Below are positions 18,199-27,367 of a stretch of DNA of 50,567 nucleotides, one piece after another; the first letter of the stretch is position 1; every line of letters starts with the position of its first letter. Below the pieces are notes generated by a model. The model did no database searches. It saw only the letters and a program-made list of their open reading frames with translations, and had not been told where the DNA came from. The DNA is from an uncultured Lachnospiraceae bacterium (GTDB taxonomy: Bacteria > Bacillota > Clostridia > Lachnospirales > Lachnospiraceae): positions 1 through 50,567 of the forward strand of contig CANDGI010000022.1 of assembly GCA_947384285.1 (NCBI GenBank), read 5' to 3'. The position numbers were made by a program, and so were the translations under genes.

Positions 18199-19084
18199 TG
18201 TCTCTATCCAGCTCATTTAATATCTCATGGCGGTCTTTTGGATATAGCCTGCAGGTAATATCCGAAATTCCTGCCTTCTTATATGTGCGGCAGACAGCCT
18301 TCACGCCTGCGCCGTAATTTCCTACCGGATCATCCTCCCCCGCCACAAAAAGAAGGGGCAGATCTTTGGGAATCCGGCTGATATTAGCAGGCTGGTTGAT
18401 AAAATGAATGGTATCGAATATGGTATAGTGCCCGTTTAATGTAAATTTAAAGCTGCATCTGGGCTCCCTGACGTAAGCCGCTGCGATTTCCTTGTCCTTG
18501 GTAAGCCAGGAGCCAGAGCCGTCCTCATGCCGGAACCGTCTGTTATATCCGCCCATGGCCAGCTTATCCACCAGCTTGCTTCGGTAATTCCATCCCAAAC
18601 ATGCCGCCAAAAGCCTGCATACCCCTTTTCCCAGGATTACGGCTGCATCCGAATGGGTTCCCGTTCCCATAATAACAGCCCCCTTAAGCCCTTTCCCATA
18701 TTTGGACAGATATTTCCGAAGAAGAAAAGAACCCATACTGTGCCCCAGGATAAAATAGGGAATTCCCTTATATTCTTCTTGTATGATTCTTTGCAGATGG
18801 TTCAAATCCTCTATGAGGATATCGCTGCCGTTCTTTTTGGCAAAATAGCCCCACTGTTCCTGGGAAGTGACGGATTGTCCATGGCCTAAATGGTCATTTC
18901 CTGCCACCAGAAACCCTTGCTGAACCATAAATCCTGCAAAATCCTCGTACCGTTCCACATATTCAACCATACCGTGGCTAATCTGTAAAATCCCTCGGAT
19001 TTCTCCTTGGTCTGGCTCCCACTTGACGCCATATATCTGGGTTTTTTTATCTGCGGATAAAAATTGAAACGTACTTTTTTTCAT
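18155..19084 (-). CDS. Alpha/beta hydrolase (lysophospholipase / monoacylglycerol lipase type)
   Basis: 309 residues. The nucleophile elbow GHSMGS, the acid in VAGEDDPVG and the His in KDRHEILNE make a full catalytic triad. The N-terminal ISHGMVEYVERYEDFA (the HGxxEhsxRY oxyanion segment) is typical of Hydrolase_4 family enzymes that cleave lysophospholipids or monoacylglycerols. No signal peptide, so cytosolic. The start ATG is preceded by GGAGG. It lies 13 bases after the chemoreceptor-like gene. Substrate not determined by sequence. Confidence 0.9.
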   Translation of the reverse strand: MKKSTFQFLSADKKTQIYGVKWEPDQGEIRGILQISHGMVEYVERYEDFAGFMVQQGFLVAGNDHLGHGQSVTSQEQWGYFAKKNGSDILIEDLNHLQRIIQEEYKGIPYFILGHSMGSFLLRKYLSKYGKGLKGAVIMGTGTHSDAAVILGKGVCRLLAACLGWNYRSKLVDKLAMGGYNRRFRHEDGSGSWLTKDKEIAAAYVREPRCSFKFTLNGHYTIFDTIHFINQPANISRIPKDLPLLFVAGEDDPVGNYGAGVKAVCRTYKKAGISDITCRLYPKDRHEILNELDRDKVYKDICKWVKAKM

Positions 19085-19097
19085 AGGCCTCCTCCAA

Positions 19098-20081
19098 CTA
19101 TTTACTGATTTCTGCTCCTACTGCCCGAAGCCACTCCTCCACTTCCTTTGCCTTTCTGCGCAGGTTATTCAAGGTTTCCTGCTGTCCGGTAAATGTCTTT
19201 CCTGCCTGCTGCACTACTTCCTGTGCCGCATCATACTGCTTCGTGATGGCTTCGCTTTCTCCAAAGGAATCGGAAAGGCTCTGTGTGACTGCACGTATCT
19301 GGGGAACCAGATGCCTGCCTTCTGTCTCCTGCAGCCGGTTGGCGTAAGTGCCGAATCCTTCCGCCGCCTTCTCCAAACGGGCATTATGCTCATTCCAAAT
19401 CTGGGTCAGATACAGCACCTGGGTCTCGGCCTCCTCCAAACGTTCCTCCATTTTCTGCATTTTTTCCGCCATAAAGGAAGCGGACTGGTGGTATTTTCCA
19501 GATAGGTCACGAACCTTCTCTGCGGCTTCTACAAACTGTACGCCTTCCTCTCCCAGCCTTCCGGCTTCAATTGCCGCATTCAGGGAAAGGACTCCCATCT
19601 GGTTCTCCATTTCTCCCATCTCGGTAATACGCTGGCTCATCTCTCCCATTTCCTGGCGCATCCCCTCGGCTGCCAAATCCAGCACCTCTTTGGGGGAAGT
19701 AAGCTTTCTTCCCTGCTCTATCATTTCCAAAAGCTCTTTCTCACGCCTGTAAATTCCCTCTATGGACCTTTGATAGGAGCCCTCGGATTTCTCTGCTCTG
19801 TCTGCAAGTACCCCAATCTGCTTTTGTAACTCCCGGTTTTTGGCATTCTGCCGTTTTGCTTCACCGGCTGCTGCGCTTACTGTTTCCAACAATTCCGCCA
19901 TCTGGCTGTCTAATTCACTTTGGCTTCCTTCCATAGCTGCTATTCCCGCCTCCGTTTCCTTTTGCACCAACCGCATTTTGTCTGTCACCTCGGATAACTT
20001 TTTTAAATATTTATCTGCCTCTGCCTGTTTGACCAGCAGTTCCTGTTCCAGCTCTTCCTGTTTCTTATTTTTTCCAAACAT
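19098..20081 (-). CDS. Soluble methyl-accepting-chemotaxis-like coiled-coil protein
   Basis: 327 residues with no membrane helix or sensor domain. Almost the entire protein is coiled coil. Residues about 158-195 (MGVLSLNAAIEAGRLGEEG, then VAAEKVRDLS-like text) match the hairpin tip of chemoreceptor signalling domains, where CheA and CheW bind. The tip is degenerate on its second arm. It could be a cytosolic chemoreceptor, or a structural protein derived from one. No other chemotaxis genes are in the window, so its partner is unknown. ATG follows GAAAGGGG. Confidence 0.8.
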   Translation of the reverse strand: MFGKNKKQEELEQELLVKQAEADKYLKKLSEVTDKMRLVQKETEAGIAAMEGSQSELDSQMAELLETVSAAAGEAKRQNAKNRELQKQIGVLADRAEKSEGSYQRSIEGIYRREKELLEMIEQGRKLTSPKEVLDLAAEGMRQEMGEMSQRITEMGEMENQMGVLSLNAAIEAGRLGEEGVQFVEAAEKVRDLSGKYHQSASFMAEKMQKMEERLEEAETQVLYLTQIWNEHNARLEKAAEGFGTYANRLQETEGRHLVPQIRAVTQSLSDSFGESEAITKQYDAAQEVVQQAGKTFTGQQETLNNLRRKAKEVEEWLRAVGAEISK

Positions 20082-20094
20082 CTGGATTCCCCTT

Positions 20095-20235
20095 TCTTCA
20101 AAAAGTGTGTCGTATTTTCACACATTTTTTCCGTTTCTAAAAGTGTGCAGTCTATTAACATATTTCTTCTGCTTCTTAAAAGTGTGCCGTCTGTTTTTCC
20201 ATTTTAACACATTTCTTCCGCTTCTAACAGTAGTT
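20095..20235 (-). repeat. Degenerate 38-49 base repeats between recJ and the chemoreceptor-like gene
   Basis: AAAAGTGTG recurs with its flank TTTCTTC(C/T)G at spacings of about 38-39 bases: GTGTG begins at 20105, 20143 and 20182. A partial fourth unit overlaps the recJ stop codon. Units have diverged by point changes and indels. Confidence 0.75.
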
Positions 20236-21987
20236 CTTTACAATTATCTGCAAACTTTCTCTGCCATTGTATACATTGATTTCAGGATAATAAATAAAAG
20301 ATGCCAGCATGCCGCCGCCTTTGCCGGACATTGCCTGCGCTAAGGCATCGCTTCCATATTTTCTGCCTAGAAAATCCAGAAATTCTTCCACCTGCCCAAA
20401 GTAGACTGCGCTCATTACCGTTCCTGCCTGGCTCTGCACCTGCATCCGGCACACGCTGCGGTTTTTTCCGAAAATCCCTATCGACAGGATATGTATATTT
20501 TTATCTGCAAATACTGGTTTTTCATTGGATTTTCCAAAAGGCTCCAAAATACTCAGCTCCTCCACCAGGGCTTTGGAAATATAATCCAGGGGCATGGGAA
20601 CGTCTATCACAATCTTCCCCCGTATGTCCTCCTCTGTTAAAGCGGTATTTTCATTTAATTTCTGCCGGAATATATTCACATGCTCCTCGGGCAGAGACAG
20701 GCCCGCCGCCATAGGATGTCCGCCGAACTTGGTGAAAAGCTCCTTGCATTTTGACATCTCCTCATACATGGAATAGCATTCCACCGAACGGCCGGAGCCT
20801 TTCACCCCATCTTCGCTTTTTGTCAGTATAAATACCGGGCGGTGATACCGCTCCCGGATGCGCCCTGCAATAATTCCTGCCAGGCTCTCATGGCAGTCCG
20901 GCAGATAAACCACCAGAACCTTATCCTCTTTCAGGGACGTCTGCTCCACCAATTCCGCTGCCTGCTGCACCCCCCGCTCTGTCATTTCCTTGCGGCTTGC
21001 ATTCAAATCATATAAGTCCTGGGCATATTCTGCCGCCTTATATTCATCCTTTGCCAGCAGCAGCTCTAAGGCACGTTTTGCCGTATCCAGCCGTCCGCTG
21101 GCATTCAGGCAGGGACCCAAGACAAATCCGATGTGGTAGGCTTTTATTTTTCCCAGCTCAATCTGGTTCCTTGCTGCCAGCGCCCGTATTCCATAATTTT
21201 TCGTCTGGTTTAATGCTTTCAATCCTTCTTTTACCAAAATCCGGTTTTCCCCCACAAGGCTCATCACATCCCCCACCGTAGCAAAAGCAGCATTTTCCAG
21301 ATACCCCATTGCTTTTTCCGGCAAAAAGCCCATTTCCTCATAAAGAGCCTGCACCAATTTAAAAGCCACTGCTGCCCCGCACAACTCTTTAAAGGGATAG
21401 GGGCAATCCGGCTGTTTTGGGTTTACCACTGCATCTGCCGCTGGGACATGGAATATTTTCTCCCCATCCCTGGTTTCCTCATAGGGAACCTCATGGTGGT
21501 CCGTGAGAACCACAGTCATCCCCAGCTCTTTTGCCAGGGACAGCTCCTTTGCTGCTGCAATCCCATTGTCACAGGTTACAATCGTATCTATTTCATCTAA
21601 GGCCGCCTGGCGTACCAAGCGTTCATTGATTCCGTAGCCGTCTGCAATCCGGTCTGGAATCGCATAATCCGCTTCTGCCCCACAGGCGCGGAGTGCGGAA
21701 TACAGGATATAGACTGATTGTATGCCGTCAATATCATAATCCCCGATAATGCGGATTTTTTTCATTTTTTCTATTTTTTCCTTCAAAATGGAAACGGCGC
21801 GGTTCATGTCCTTCATCTGTTTCGGGGCATGGAGGCTCTGCAGCGTCCCGTGAAGGTATTCCTCTATGGCGGCTTCCCCTACGACCTCCCGGTTTCGGAT
21901 AATGCGGGCTGTTACCTGGTCGATGTTGAATTGGTTTGCTATTTTCTTGAAATCTGCTTTTTTGGCAGATACCACCCATTTTTCCAT
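20224..21987 (-). CDS. recJ: Single-stranded-DNA-specific exonuclease RecJ
   Basis: 587 residues from the ATG following AAAGGAGCACAAC; the track start 26 codons upstream lacks a ribosome site. RecJ degrades single-stranded DNA 5' to 3' in recombination and repair. DHH-family motifs are in order: GDYDIDGIQSVY, CDNGIA, VVLTDHHEV and, in the DHHA1 part, GPCLNASGRLDTA and AGRIRERY with GHPMAAGL. The C-terminal OB-like region (about 470-587) is shorter than in some relatives. It is downstream of truA; the gap holds a 74-base duplication. Confidence 0.94.
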   Translation of the reverse strand: MEKWVVSAKKADFKKIANQFNIDQVTARIIRNREVVGEAAIEEYLHGTLQSLHAPKQMKDMNRAVSILKEKIEKMKKIRIIGDYDIDGIQSVYILYSALRACGAEADYAIPDRIADGYGINERLVRQAALDEIDTIVTCDNGIAAAKELSLAKELGMTVVLTDHHEVPYEETRDGEKIFHVPAADAVVNPKQPDCPYPFKELCGAAVAFKLVQALYEEMGFLPEKAMGYLENAAFATVGDVMSLVGENRILVKEGLKALNQTKNYGIRALAARNQIELGKIKAYHIGFVLGPCLNASGRLDTAKRALELLLAKDEYKAAEYAQDLYDLNASRKEMTERGVQQAAELVEQTSLKEDKVLVVYLPDCHESLAGIIAGRIRERYHRPVFILTKSEDGVKGSGRSVECYSMYEEMSKCKELFTKFGGHPMAAGLSLPEEHVNIFRQKLNENTALTEEDIRGKIVIDVPMPLDYISKALVEELSILEPFGKSNEKPVFADKNIHILSIGIFGKNRSVCRMQVQSQAGTVMSAVYFGQVEEFLDFLGRKYGSDALAQAMSGKGGGMLASFIYYPEINVYNGRESLQIIVKNYC

Positions 21988-22013
21988 GTTGTGCTCCTTT
22001 CCAGGATGTGATG

Positions 22014-22151
22014 CGGATTTTTTATCTTTGGATGCAGAAGCCAAGGGAGGATGGCTCTTTTCCACGCAGACTGGGCAATGTTCCGGCAGATTTTTTTATG
22101 TTTGGATGCGGACGGAAAGCAAGGATGCCCCTTTGCCACGCAGATTAGGCA
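22014..22151 (-). repeat. Diverged 74-base duplication between truA and recJ
   Basis: Two units, about 22014-22078 and 22086-22151, share TTTGGATGC, GGATG, CTTT.CCACGCAGA and GGCAAT in the same order; roughly three quarters of bases match. It does not reach the truA stop. Confidence 0.75.
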
Positions 22152-22200
22152 ATCCGCCTGTTCCGTCCCCAAAGATGAAAAAATCCACCAGAACGCTGCC

Positions 22201-22941
22201 CTAATACTCCACACTCTGCAGTACCAACCCATGAGGCGGCATAATCATCCCAGCTTTTGCCCTGGTTCCTTCCTCCAGAAGACCCACAATTTCCAAAGGC
22301 TCCCGGCTGCCCTTCCCGATTTCCACCAGTGTTCCGGCAATCATCCGCACCATATTGTGCAGAAATCCATTTCCTGCCACCACAATATCGATTTCATTCC
22401 CCTTTTGAATTACTGCAAGCTTAAAAATTGTGCGCACCGTAGATTTTTTCTTCTGCACATGTCTGCAGAAAGCTGCAAAATCATGGGTTCCTTCCAGATA
22501 CCGGGCGCCCTCCTGCATTTTTTCCACATCCAGCGGCTCTTCCATCTGGCACATCCATTTCCGTTCAAATACGTTGGGCAGGCTGCTGTTATAAATCCGG
22601 TAGCAGTATGTTTTCCTTACGGCGGACAGCCTTGCATGGAACCTTGGGCTTGCCTCCTTCATCTCCATCACCCCGATATCCTCCGGCAGATACTGGTTCA
22701 CATACGCAAGGATTTCGGGAATGGTTTTCTCTACGGACAAGTGGACATTTGCCACCTGCCCCAAGGCATGGACGCCCGCATCGGTGCGGCCGGAGCCCTG
22801 AACCTCCACTTCTTTTCCTTCCAGCTTTGAAAACACATGATTTAATTTTCCCTGAATCGTCACATCTGTGGTTTTCTGGCTCTGCCAGCCCTTATAGCGG
22901 GTGCCGTCGTATTCTATTGTCATTTTATAATTTTTCTGCAT
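22201..22941 (-). CDS. truA: tRNA pseudouridine synthase A
   Basis: 246 residues, normal length. TruA converts U38-U40 of tRNA anticodon arms to pseudouridine. The catalytic Asp54 is in QGSGRTDAGVHALGQVA. The C-terminal GNGFLHNMVRMIAGTLVEIG is typical. The start is the ATG after AGAGGG; an alternative Met lies seven residues in. It is transcribed leftward from a TTGAAA-17-TATGAT promoter, through a 13-bp leader hairpin, into recJ. Confidence 0.96.
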   Translation of the reverse strand: MQKNYKMTIEYDGTRYKGWQSQKTTDVTIQGKLNHVFSKLEGKEVEVQGSGRTDAGVHALGQVANVHLSVEKTIPEILAYVNQYLPEDIGVMEMKEASPRFHARLSAVRKTYCYRIYNSSLPNVFERKWMCQMEEPLDVEKMQEGARYLEGTHDFAAFCRHVQKKKSTVRTIFKLAVIQKGNEIDIVVAGNGFLHNMVRMIAGTLVEIGKGSREPLEIVGLLEEGTRAKAGMIMPPHGLVLQSVEY

Positions 22942-22969
22942 TGCTTATGCCCTCTTTTTCCTGTTATAA

Positions 22970-22999
22970 CAGTTCAGGCAAGCTGCCTTGTCTGAACTG
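22970..22999 (-). other. Hairpin in the truA leader
   Basis: Arms 22970-22982 and 22987-22999 pair over 13 bases (one G-U) around CTGC. It lies between the truA promoter and the start codon, with no T-run after it, so it is not a terminator. It may affect mRNA stability. Confidence 0.5.
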
Positions 23000-23019
23000 T
23001 CTCCCTTCTTTCCCTATGC

Positions 23020-23064
23020 ATCATAGCAAAATGTGATGACTTTTTCAAGAAACTGTTGTATACT
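23020..23064. promoter_or_regulatory. Divergent promoters of truA and the DHH phosphoesterase
   Basis: Leftward: TTGAAA (23043-23048 on the minus strand), 17 bases, TATGAT (23020-23025). Rightward: a TATACT box at 23059-23064 with only a weak TGACTT -35 at 23037. The rightward leader (to 23181) has no recognised regulatory fold. Confidence 0.55.
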
Positions 23065-23181
23065 AAAGCAAATTGATGCTGGATGAGATGCTTTTTTATT
23101 ATCATGAATTGCAGAGGAAATTACTGCAGACTACAAGTTTTGCAGTGAACGATTTCCCACCGCCTGGAGAAAGGAGCCTTT

Positions 23182-24168
23182 ATGAATCCATTTGAGTTGA
23201 TAGATATTTTGAGAAACCATACCGTCTATATCCAGACCCACAATTTCCCAGACCCCGACGCCATTTCCAGCGCCTTCGGCCTCCAGCAGTTTCTGGACTT
23301 CCACGGTATATGCGCCACGGTCTGTTATGACGGAAAAGTTGACCGTCTCAGTTCCAAGAAAATGCTCGACACATTCGGCATCACCATGTATTCCAAAAAT
23401 GAGCTTCCTGATATGACAGAAAACGACTACATTGTGCTGGTGGATTCCCAGAAATTAAACAGCAATGTAACGGATTTCATTGGGGATGAGGTAGCTTGCA
23501 TCGACCATCACCCAATCTTTTTCCAGTATCATTACCTGTATCAGGATATCCAAAAGGTTGGAGCCTGCGCTTCCATCATCGCTTCCTACTACCAGCGGAC
23601 AAACACGCCTATCCTTCCAAACTGCGCCGCTGCGTTGGCTTATGGAATCAAAATGGATACTGCGGATTTTAACCGGGGGACTACTCTTTTGGATACCGAA
23701 ATGCTTTCCTTCCTGTTTTCCCGTGCTGATTGGGGGCTGGTTACCCGCATGTACACAAATACCATGGAATTTGACGATCTGCGGGCCTACGGCGCCGCCA
23801 TACAGAACATACAGATTTTCGGCGGCACAGGATTTGCATACATCCCCTTCGACTGCGCCACCGCACTGATCGCCATTATTTCTGATTTTATTTTATCCCT
23901 GGATGTGGTGGACATCGCTGTCATCTATGCCATGCAGAAAAACGGCATCCGTTTCTCCCTCCGCTGTGAACAGAACCGCGTCCACGCTGGAACCCTTATC
24001 GCCCATGTCATGAAACCCTGGGGAAGCGGCGGCGGACACCCCTCTATGGCAGGAGGCATGATTCCTTCGGAGCATGTGCATCTGTTAGGAGAAGACATTC
24101 ATGTCACAATTCAGGATGCATTTCTGAATGCAATCGCAGAGATGGAAAAAGAACTGCCGCCAGCATAA
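23182..24168 (+). CDS. DHH-family phosphoesterase (NrnA-like)
   Basis: 328 residues. Metal-binding DHH motifs are visible: THNFPDPDAISSAFGL, VLVDSQK, CIDHHPIF and, in the DHHA1 domain, SGGGHPSMAGG-like GSGGGHPSMAGGM. These enzymes cleave nanoRNA, pAp or cyclic dinucleotide products, releasing mononucleotides in the cytosol. The sequence alone does not say which. ATG follows GAAAGGAG. It is monocistronic and ends at a good terminator. Confidence 0.9.
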   Translation: MNPFELIDILRNHTVYIQTHNFPDPDAISSAFGLQQFLDFHGICATVCYDGKVDRLSSKKMLDTFGITMYSKNELPDMTENDYIVLVDSQKLNSNVTDFIGDEVACIDHHPIFFQYHYLYQDIQKVGACASIIASYYQRTNTPILPNCAAALAYGIKMDTADFNRGTTLLDTEMLSFLFSRADWGLVTRMYTNTMEFDDLRAYGAAIQNIQIFGGTGFAYIPFDCATALIAIISDFILSLDVVDIAVIYAMQKNGIRFSLRCEQNRVHAGTLIAHVMKPWGSGGGHPSMAGGMIPSEHVHLLGEDIHVTIQDAFLNAIAEMEKELPPA

Positions 24169-24178
24169 AAAATGCCGC

Positions 24179-24212
24179 AAAGAGGGGCTGCCAAAAATGA
24201 CAGCCCCTCTTT
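24179..24212. terminator. Terminator of the DHH phosphoesterase gene
   Basis: AAAGAGGGGCTG (24179-24190) pairs perfectly with CAGCCCCTCTTT (24201-24212). The A and T flanks let it work in both directions. Confidence 0.85.
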
Positions 24213-24223
24213 ATGAGTCCAGT

Positions 24224-24448
24224 TTATCCAATTAAAATTTCCTTTCCCTCAAAAACAAATCCGTCATACCACTCCTTAACATTCTTTTTCTCCCCAGACA
24301 ATCCATACTGCTCTAAAGCCTGAAATACCTCTTCTCCGGTAAACCCAAAGCAATCTGCATAACGTTCTTTTGCTGCTGTCACAACTGCCAGGTTATTCAT
24401 ATCGGAAAAAATAGATTCCCTGCTGCTCCACATGGCAAAATTTTGCAT
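24224..24448 (-). pseudogene. Fragment of an AAA-ATPase-like / PD-(D/E)XK nuclease protein
   Basis: A 74-residue frame contains SIFSDMNNLAV, CFGFTGEEVFQALEQYGL and VKEWYDGFVFEGKEI. These match the middle of the large AAA-ATPase_like/DUF1703 proteins, which usually exceed 500 residues and continue beyond WYDGYxFG with a nuclease domain. Here neither the P-loop part nor the nuclease part remains, and there is no ribosome site. It is a remnant, downstream of asnS. These proteins are multicopy in gut Clostridia and Bacteroidetes. Confidence 0.75.
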
Positions 24449-24505
24449 TGTACTTTTTGGGTTTATCCAAGTTAGGATACGAACAGACTGCCAAACGGAT
24501 GTTGT

Positions 24506-25903
24506 CTACAATTCACAATTTTTCACAGTCCGTGGGAAGGGCACCACATCCCTGATATTGGTCATGCCTGTCAAGTACATGACGCAGCGTTCAAATCCAA
24601 GGCCAAAGCCTGCATGTCTTGCCGTACCGTATTTGCGCAGATCAAGATAGAAATCATAATCCTCTTTGTTTAATCCCAATTCTTCCATCCGCTGGCAGAG
24701 CTTATCATAGTCATCTTCCCTCTGGCTGCCGCCGATAATCTCTCCAATTCCCGGCACTAAGCAGTCCACTGCCGCAACCGTCCTGCCGTCTTGGTTCAGC
24801 TTCATGTAAAAGGCCTTGATTTCCTTCGGATAATCCGTTACAAACACGGGACGCTTGAATACTTCCTCGGTCAGATAGCGTTCATGCTCGGTCTGCAAAT
24901 CAGCGCCCCAGGACACCTTGTATTCAAAATTTTCGTTATTCTTTTCTAAAATCTCAATGGCTTCTGTGTAAGTTACATGGGCAAAGTCAGAATTTACCAC
25001 ATGGTTCAGCCGCTCCAGCAAACCCTTGTCCACAAAGCTGTTAAAAAACTGCATTTCCTCCGGCGCATGCTCCAGCACATAGCTGATGATATATTTCAGC
25101 ATGCTTTCCGCCAAAATCATATCATCCTCCAAATCTGCAAAGGCAATTTCCGGCTCAATCATCCAGAATTCCGCTGCATGCCTGGTGGTGTTGGAATTTT
25201 CTGCACGGAAGGTAGGGCCGAAGGTATAGATATTCTTGAATGCCATAGCATAGGTTTCCCCATTGAGCTGGCCGCTTACCGTAAGATTGGTGGGTCTGCC
25301 GAAAAAGTCCTGGGCAAAATCTATCTTTCCGTCTTCATTCTTGGGAACATTTTCCAAATCCAAGGTGGTTACCTGGAACATTTCTCCTGCACCTTCGCAG
25401 TCGCTTCCTGTAATCAGCGGCGTATGCACATACACGAAATCCCTCTCCTGGAAAAACTTGTGGATGGCATAGGCAATCAGCGAGCGTACCCGGAATACCG
25501 CCTCAAAGGTGTTGGTGCGGGGCCGAAGATGCGAAATTGTCCTTAAATATTCAAAACTGTGGCGTTTTTTCTGCAAAGGATAATCCGGTGTGGACTGGCC
25601 CTCAACCATCACCTCATCCGCCTGTATTTCAAAGGGCTGCTTTGCCTGAGGGGTAGCCACCAGTTTTCCTTTGACGATAATGGCCGCTCCCACATTTAGT
25701 TTTTCCACCTCTGCAAAATTGGAAAGCCCGTCATGGTACACCACCTGCAAAGGCTCAAAAAAAGTTCCGTCGTTTACCACAATAAATCCAAAATTCTTGG
25801 AATTGCGGATGCTTCTCACCCATCCGCCGATGGTAACCTCCTGCTCTAAAAATTCTTCCTTTCTGCGGTAAAGATCTTTGATATTCACTAATTTAAGTTC
25901 CAT
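24506..25903 (-). CDS. asnS: Asparaginyl-tRNA synthetase
   Basis: 465 residues, normal. A class IIb synthetase that charges tRNA-Asn. The N-terminal OB domain ([20 protein letters not shown]) binds the anticodon. Class II motif 2 is in [19 protein letters not shown] and motif 3 in [16 protein letters not shown]. The C-terminus VVPFPRT is characteristic. ATG follows AAAGGAG. Its upstream flank contains a partial copy of the 3' end of the neighbouring lipoprotein gene. Confidence 0.97.
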   Translation of the reverse strand: MELKLVNIKDLYRRKEEFLEQEVTIGGWVRSIRNSKNFGFIVVNDGTFFEPLQVVYHDGLSNFAEVEKLNVGAAIIVKGKLVATPQAKQPFEIQADEVMVEGQSTPDYPLQKKRHSFEYLRTISHLRPRTNTFEAVFRVRSLIAYAIHKFFQERDFVYVHTPLITGSDCEGAGEMFQVTTLDLENVPKNEDGKIDFAQDFFGRPTNLTVSGQLNGETYAMAFKNIYTFGPTFRAENSNTTRHAAEFWMIEPEIAFADLEDDMILAESMLKYIISYVLEHAPEEMQFFNSFVDKGLLERLNHVVNSDFAHVTYTEAIEILEKNNENFEYKVSWGADLQTEHERYLTEEVFKRPVFVTDYPKEIKAFYMKLNQDGRTVAAVDCLVPGIGEIIGGSQREDDYDKLCQRMEELGLNKEDYDFYLDLRKYGTARHAGFGLGFERCVMYLTGMTNIRDVVPFPRTVKNCEL

Positions 25904-25949
25904 AGCTCTTCTCCTTTTTCTTTCTCAATAGGCTGCCATCCCGGCGAAA

Positions 25950-26032
25950 CCTGTTATTCTTTAGCAGGTCCCCCTGCCTTGCATTCTCATTTCCAAAGCC
26001 TGTGCCTTGCCTGTTATTCTCCAGAATGCTCC
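25950..26032 (-). repeat. Partial duplication of the lipoprotein 3' end (60-base period)
   Basis: CCTGTTATTCT, which includes the lipoprotein stop codon, occurs at 25950 and 26010, each followed by a similar AG-containing segment. Only about 20 bases are clearly shared, so this is weaker than the other junction repeats. Confidence 0.45.
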
Positions 26033-27333
26033 GGCACATGTTCCGTTTCCCCGGTATGTTCCGGCACATGCTCGGTTTCTCCTTCATGTTCCGGTGTGTG
26101 CTGCACCGCATCCCCGGAACCGCCATTGTCCGCATCATTATTTCCCGCGCCATTATTTTCTGTATCGGCAAAATCCTCTGCAGAGGGTTTTGGCGCTGCC
26201 CCGTAGGTAATATTTAGATTTTCAGCCAGCATTTTTAAGGTTTTCTCATTCAGGTATATATTTCTGACATACGTTTCTCCATGCTGTTCAATCAATGCGT
26301 CCTCGCTTGCATAACCATATTCTTCCACGACGCTTTTCTTATATTCCTCAAATTCTTTGTCGCCTATCTCAACATTTTCCTTTGAAGCAATGGCCTGGAC
26401 AATCAGTTCTCCCTCTAACGTATCCGTGACAACCTCCTTAATCTGCTCCTGGAACTGTTCTTCCGTAATGCCCGACGACTGCAGGTAGTCCTCCAGCTTC
26501 ATGCCGTAAGCTTCCAGGTTCGCATTGAACCGGTTCATATATTCATCGATTCTCTGATCCAGCAGCCCTTCCGGAAATTCCTTAACCTTGCATATCTCTT
26601 TTAATTTCTGGACGATTGCCGCCTGGGTCTCTCTTTCCTTTGTAACCGCTTTGCTCTCTTCTAACTGCTCCCGGACGCCCTTCTCAAAATCCGCCACCGT
26701 ATGATATCCCTGAGAAGACATATTCTTCTCCACAAATGCATCATCCAGCATATCATAGGTCATATCTGACTTGCTGACAATCTTGTTCACCGTCACATGG
26801 AACACCACTGCCTGCCCTGCCAGCTCTTCATTCTGATACCCCTCCGGGAAAGTTAAGTTAAGGTCTGTTTTTTCCCCTGCCTTTACGCCGATCAGCCCTT
26901 CTTCAAATCCGTCGATAAAACTGTTCGAGCCAATCTCCAGCACCGCCCCCTGGGCAGTTCCGCCGTTAAATGCTACTCCATCCTTCACCCCTTCATAGTC
27001 AATATTGACAAAATCACCATCCTCTACCGTATCCTTATCTGTGTCCTCGTATATGGGATAATCAAGCAATGCGGAGGATATCTGATTCTTTACATCCTCG
27101 TCTGTCACATCATAGGAAGCAGCAAGGCTGACCTCCATGCCTTTATAGTCTCCCAATTCCACATACTCTTGTGCATTATATTCAATGGACTCCGCTTTTT
27201 CCTCAGAGCCAGACCCTTCCTCTGTACTTGTATTGTCCTTCTTGCCACTGTTCTCTTTTTTGTCTGTTCCGCAGCCGCCTAACAGAGCCGCCGCACATAC
27301 TGCGCAAAGCAGCAACATCATTTTTTTCTTCAT
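26014..27333 (-). CDS. Trigger-factor-like lipoprotein with FKBP peptidyl-prolyl isomerase domain
   Basis: 439 residues. The N-terminus is a lipoprotein signal with lipobox LLGGC (Cys21), so it is anchored outside the membrane. An acidic linker follows, then an FKBP-type domain (about 100-190: GDFVNIDYEGVKDG, FIDGFEEGLIGVKAGE) and the helical C-terminal domain of trigger factor (about 195-385). The ribosome-binding N-terminal domain is missing. It probably assists folding of secreted proteins at the outer membrane face, a role normally given to PrsA. The tail (about 412-439) is three diverged copies of PEHxGETEHV. ATG follows GAAAGG at 11 bases. Monocistronic or with asnS downstream. Confidence 0.88.
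   Translation of the reverse strand: MKKKMMLLLCAVCAAALLGGCGTDKKENSGKKDNTSTEEGSGSEEKAESIEYNAQEYVELGDYKGMEVSLAASYDVTDEDVKNQISSALLDYPIYEDTDKDTVEDGDFVNIDYEGVKDGVAFNGGTAQGAVLEIGSNSFIDGFEEGLIGVKAGEKTDLNLTFPEGYQNEELAGQAVVFHVTVNKIVSKSDMTYDMLDDAFVEKNMSSQGYHTVADFEKGVREQLEESKAVTKERETQAAIVQKLKEICKVKEFPEGLLDQRIDEYMNRFNANLEAYGMKLEDYLQSSGITEEQFQEQIKEVVTDTLEGELIVQAIASKENVEIGDKEFEEYKKSVVEEYGYASEDALIEQHGETYVRNIYLNEKTLKMLAENLNITYGAAPKPSAEDFADTENNGAGNNDADNGGSGDAVQHTPEHEGETEHVPEHTGETEHVPEHSGE
26017..26100 (-). repeat. In-frame 30-base repeats in the lipoprotein tail
   Basis: About 2.6 copies of a 10-residue unit PEHxGETEHV end at the stop codon. The tail is rich in His and Glu, so metal binding is possible but untested. 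Confidence 0.85.
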
Positions 27334-27367
27334 AAATCATTACCTTTCTTTCCATACTGTAAACTCG

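Noticed and set aside
25893-26171. 92-codon ORF MPIQKIMARE... between asnS and the lipoprotein gene
   Set aside because: It overlaps the 3' coding repeats of the lipoprotein in another frame and has no ribosome site.
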